Assembly: GCA_029861655.1 (NCBI GenBank)
Contig: JAOTZA010000009.1
Span: forward strand, 1 to 23,930
DNA: 23,930 bases
Source: Acidobacteriota bacterium
GTDB lineage: Bacteria; Acidobacteriota; Thermoanaerobaculia; Multivoradales; JAHEKO01
Direction of reading: 5' to 3'
Positions 22,323 to 23,930 of the stretch are shown one piece after another. Both the position numbers and the translations under genes were made by a program. Below the pieces are notes generated by a model, which was given only the letters and a program-made list of their open reading frames with translations, was not told the DNA's origin and made no database searches. Within the stretch, counting starts at the first letter, position 1, and each line of letters opens with the position of its first letter.

Positions 22323-22859
22323 TTGTCGAAGCAAACGAAAGGACTCTTTGGTCGGCTCAAGGGCGCGCTTGCCGAAAAGCAGGGCGAGGGTACTGCGGAG
22401 CGCCGCGTGAGCAAACGCATCGAGTTGCCGATCCCGGTTCACTCGAGAATCGGTCAGGGCGAGGAAGAAGAGGCCCGCCTCCAGGACATCAGCGTTCAGG
22501 GACTGAGACTGATTGGAGGGACTGGTGGCCTCCTCGGTGAGTCGGCAAGTATCCGTTTTGACGGGTATCCGGGTATTTGCCAATCATTTTCACTTGTCGG
22601 CAAGGTAGTGCGAGTGGTGGAGGAAGAACCCGGCGGTGTGGCTATCGAAATCGACCGCCGCGAAACGCCGGTCGAGTCTCTCAAACAGTACCGGCAACTT
22701 GTGTTGCACTACATCCGCCACAAACCTCTGCTCGACGAGGTGGATTCCGGACTCTTCGAGGGTCAGTGTGAGTCATGTGGCTGGCTTGGTCATGTCAGCG
22801 CTCGCAAGCCTTGCTGCCCGCGCTGCGCCGACGAGCACGTGGTCCCAGTGCGCAAGTGA
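22323..22859 (+). CDS. PilZ-domain protein with C-terminal zinc ribbon
   Basis: The 178-residue protein has a PilZ c-di-GMP-binding domain. Its RxxxR motif is at R28-R32 (RRVSKR) and DxSxxG at 55-60 (DISVQG), both complete, so it should bind c-di-GMP. The domain ends near residue 120. After a helical linker, a C-terminal ribbon follows with CESC and CCPRC knuckles, a likely zinc site. The fusion suggests an effector that binds a partner protein or nucleic acid when c-di-GMP is present. The start is TTG at 22323, with GGAAG only two bases away; no better start exists before the PilZ motif except GTG at residue 29, which would cut into it. An FHA-EAL phosphodiesterase lies 12 kb upstream. Confidence 0.85.
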   Translation: MSKQTKGLFGRLKGALAEKQGEGTAERRVSKRIELPIPVHSRIGQGEEEEARLQDISVQGLRLIGGTGGLLGESASIRFDGYPGICQSFSLVGKVVRVVEEEPGGVAIEIDRRETPVESLKQYRQLVLHYIRHKPLLDEVDSGLFEGQCESCGWLGHVSARKPCCPRCADEHVVPVRK

Positions 22860-22934
22860 AGGCGTGGTTCGCTCTTCCGTTGCGGGCAGCTGGCCCCGCA
22901 CTTCAACCAGGAACCCACCCAGAGGAGACTCGAA

Positions 22935-23531
22935 ATGCCGTCCCGTATTGAACCCATCACGACAGACCAGACCACCGATGAAGACCTGAGGCAGCTACTC
23001 GACGACGGTGCCAATGGCTGGTGGAAGGACACCGAGATGTTCGGGGTCATCGGTCGCGTCCCGGATCTCCTCAAGACCATCGTGCCGGTGTTTGGTGCTT
23101 TTTTTGGTGGTGGCCGTATTGAACCGCACATCCTCGAAATGATGCGTGTCAAGACCGGCCAGATGAACGACTGTCATTACTGAAGCACCGTTCGTACCGC
23201 TGCCGTGCGCAGCGATGTGGAGCCCAAGGAGAAGAGCATTCTTTCCGGTGATTACTCTTCGCTCAGCCGCCGCGAGGCGTTGGCCGTCGAGCTGGCGGAG
23301 CGGATGGCGATGGATCCGCACTCGGTCGACGACGATTTTTGGCAGACGCTCAAGGAGGAGTTCAGCGACGATGAGCTCGTCGAGTTGACCTTTGCCACCA
23401 GCATCTTCAACTGGGGCAACAAGTTCAACATCACTATGCGGCTGGACACCGACGGCGTCGAGTACCCCAAGGGCATGGAGTACAAGGATGCGACGACTTT
23501 CTGGCGCCAGACCCCGGGCCGCGACAGGTGA
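22935..23531 (+). CDS. AhpD-like (carboxymuconolactone decarboxylase fold) selenoprotein with CxxU
   Basis: The frame runs 198 residues from the ATG at 22935 (AGAGGAG seven bases upstream) to TGA at 23531, with one internal TGA at 23181-23183 (residue 83). The sequence around it is MRVKTGQMNDCHY-[UGA]-STVRTAAVRSD. In AhpD-like proteins this is the redox CxxC (usually C-x-Y-C), so the UGA sits exactly at the second Cys, giving C80-x-x-U83. The fold continues afterwards (REALAVELAERMAMDP, FSDDELVELTFATSIFNWGNKFNITM) in the same frame. AhpD-like proteins are a known bacterial selenoprotein family. The usual His four residues later is Arg here. It most likely acts as a thiol/selenol peroxidase or disulfide reductase. 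Its final TGA overlaps the GTG of the next gene. An automatic call would split it in two. Confidence 0.9.
23198..23214 (+). promoter_or_regulatory. candidate bacterial SECIS hairpin (AhpD-like gene)
   Basis: CGCTGC (23198-23203) pairs perfectly with GCAGCG (23209-23214) around the loop CGTGC. The loop begins 20 bases after the UGA and has G at its second position, followed by U, as in well-known bacterial SECIS loops. Stem and spacing both fit the bacterial consensus. Confidence 0.75.
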
Positions 23532-23930
23532 CCGGGGAGGAAGCACTCGACCAGATCCTCGAGGCCTGGCGGACAAACAACCGGATCAACTTCTTTCTCA
23601 TCGACGCGATCGGCGCGGAAGGGATGAAGAGCACGTTGTCGAAGCGTGGGGGTCGAAACGTGGTGCGGCAGTTCTGCCACCTGCACAACAACCGTGTCTG
23701 GCAGCTGGAGAAGAGGGCCAAGGATCTGGCCGGTGGGCTTCACAAGTTCGAGACCTACGACGAGCCGGGAAAGCGCGAGCTAAAGAAGTGTCTCCGTGAA
23801 AGTGGTGAGAAGGTCGAGATCTTTTTTGCCGACTGTCTGGCCGGCAAAGCCAAGAGACGGGGGTTCAAGAAAGGCGTAGTCACCAACCTGAGCTACCTGA
23901 TCGCGCACGAGAGCCACCACCGGGGGAATA
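23528..23930 (+). CDS. DinB-family protein (3' end outside window)
   Basis: The frame opens with GTG at 23528 overlapping the stop of the AhpD-like gene (GTGA) and runs open to the window end, 134 residues. It reads MTGEEALDQILEAWRTNNRI at the start, has CHLHNNRVWQLE near residue 55, and near the end LSYLIAHESHHRGN. The H-x-x-H-H-R-G-N block is the C-terminal metal site of DinB-family bundles. The overlap implies translational coupling with the selenoprotein. Pairing a DinB protein with an AhpD-like CxxU protein suggests a shared thiol-linked role. The C-terminus is missing, so full length is unknown. Confidence 0.82.
   Translation, partial: MTGEEALDQILEAWRTNNRINFFLIDAIGAEGMKSTLSKRGGRNVVRQFCHLHNNRVWQLEKRAKDLAGGLHKFETYDEPGKRELKKCLRESGEKVEIFFADCLAGKAKRRGFKKGVVTNLSYLIAHESHHRGN

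Noticed and set aside
22857..22934. Possible selenocysteine read-through of the PilZ gene TGA
   Set aside because: The frame after the stop shows no family similarity, and the ribosome site of the next gene follows. A normal stop is more likely.
23181..23183. Treating the AhpD-like region as two separate genes
   Set aside because: The second part has no ribosome site of its own at its first GTG (23205), and the two halves form one AhpD-like fold in one frame across the UGA.

Overview
The window looks like a chromosomal segment of a GC-rich, diderm (Gram-negative type) bacterium. A lipoprotein signal with a lipobox, a LolA-like secreted protein and a beta-propeller with a signal peptide indicate an outer membrane. 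The protein types (secreted quinoprotein-like propeller opening with WPQFRG, CBU_0592-type membrane protein, bacterial M49 peptidase, HpnR-like radical SAM enzyme) suggest Acidobacteriota or a related environmental lineage. That placement is inference: there is no rRNA or other marker gene. I see no tRNA, rRNA, CRISPR array or transposase gene.

Layout. (1) Positions 1-4570 hold a plus-strand operon: FdrA-like acyl-CoA-synthetase-fold protein (5' end cut by the window edge), DUF1116/YlbE-like protein, and a double-length cyclase-family hydrolase whose first domain has lost metal-site residues. In E. coli FdrA and YlbE belong to the oxalurate/oxamate (allantoin) branch. (2) Positions 4571-6229 hold a minus-strand alpha/beta hydrolase with codon use unlike its neighbours, between two copies of a 21-bp direct repeat. 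(3) Positions 6230-12710 hold a mixed set: M49 peptidase lipoprotein, small zincin, zinc-ribbon protein, FHA-EAL c-di-GMP phosphodiesterase, and a two-gene minus-strand operon (PQQ-type propeller, then LolA-like/DUF1579-like protein). (4) Positions 13062-16966 hold a plus-strand purine-type operon: molybdenum hydroxylase large subunit, small membrane protein and NCS2 nucleobase permease. (5) Positions 17198-20633 hold the HpnR-like B12/radical SAM protein, an EamA transporter and an Sfp-type phosphopantetheinyl transferase. (6) Positions 20687-23930 hold two genes with in-frame UGA at a catalytic Cys position (OsmC-like and AhpD-like), two DinB-family proteins (the second cut by the window end) and a PilZ-zinc ribbon protein.

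Most notable. The OsmC-like and AhpD-like genes are both very likely selenoproteins: reading frame and homology continue through the UGA, the UGA replaces a redox Cys, and a suitable hairpin follows at the expected distance. The first and fourth regions both point to uptake and breakdown of purines, allantoin-type ureides or related N-heterocycles, although they lie about 8.5 kb apart.

The intergenic DNA is not empty. One dispersed element (three full copies plus a fragment) has terminal stems that differ in sequence between copies yet stay self-complementary. A second family has three copies and a fragment. A 92-bp direct duplication at 18644-18890 encloses a REP-like hairpin. The leader of the first DinB gene (21357-21690) is rich in nested inverted repeats.
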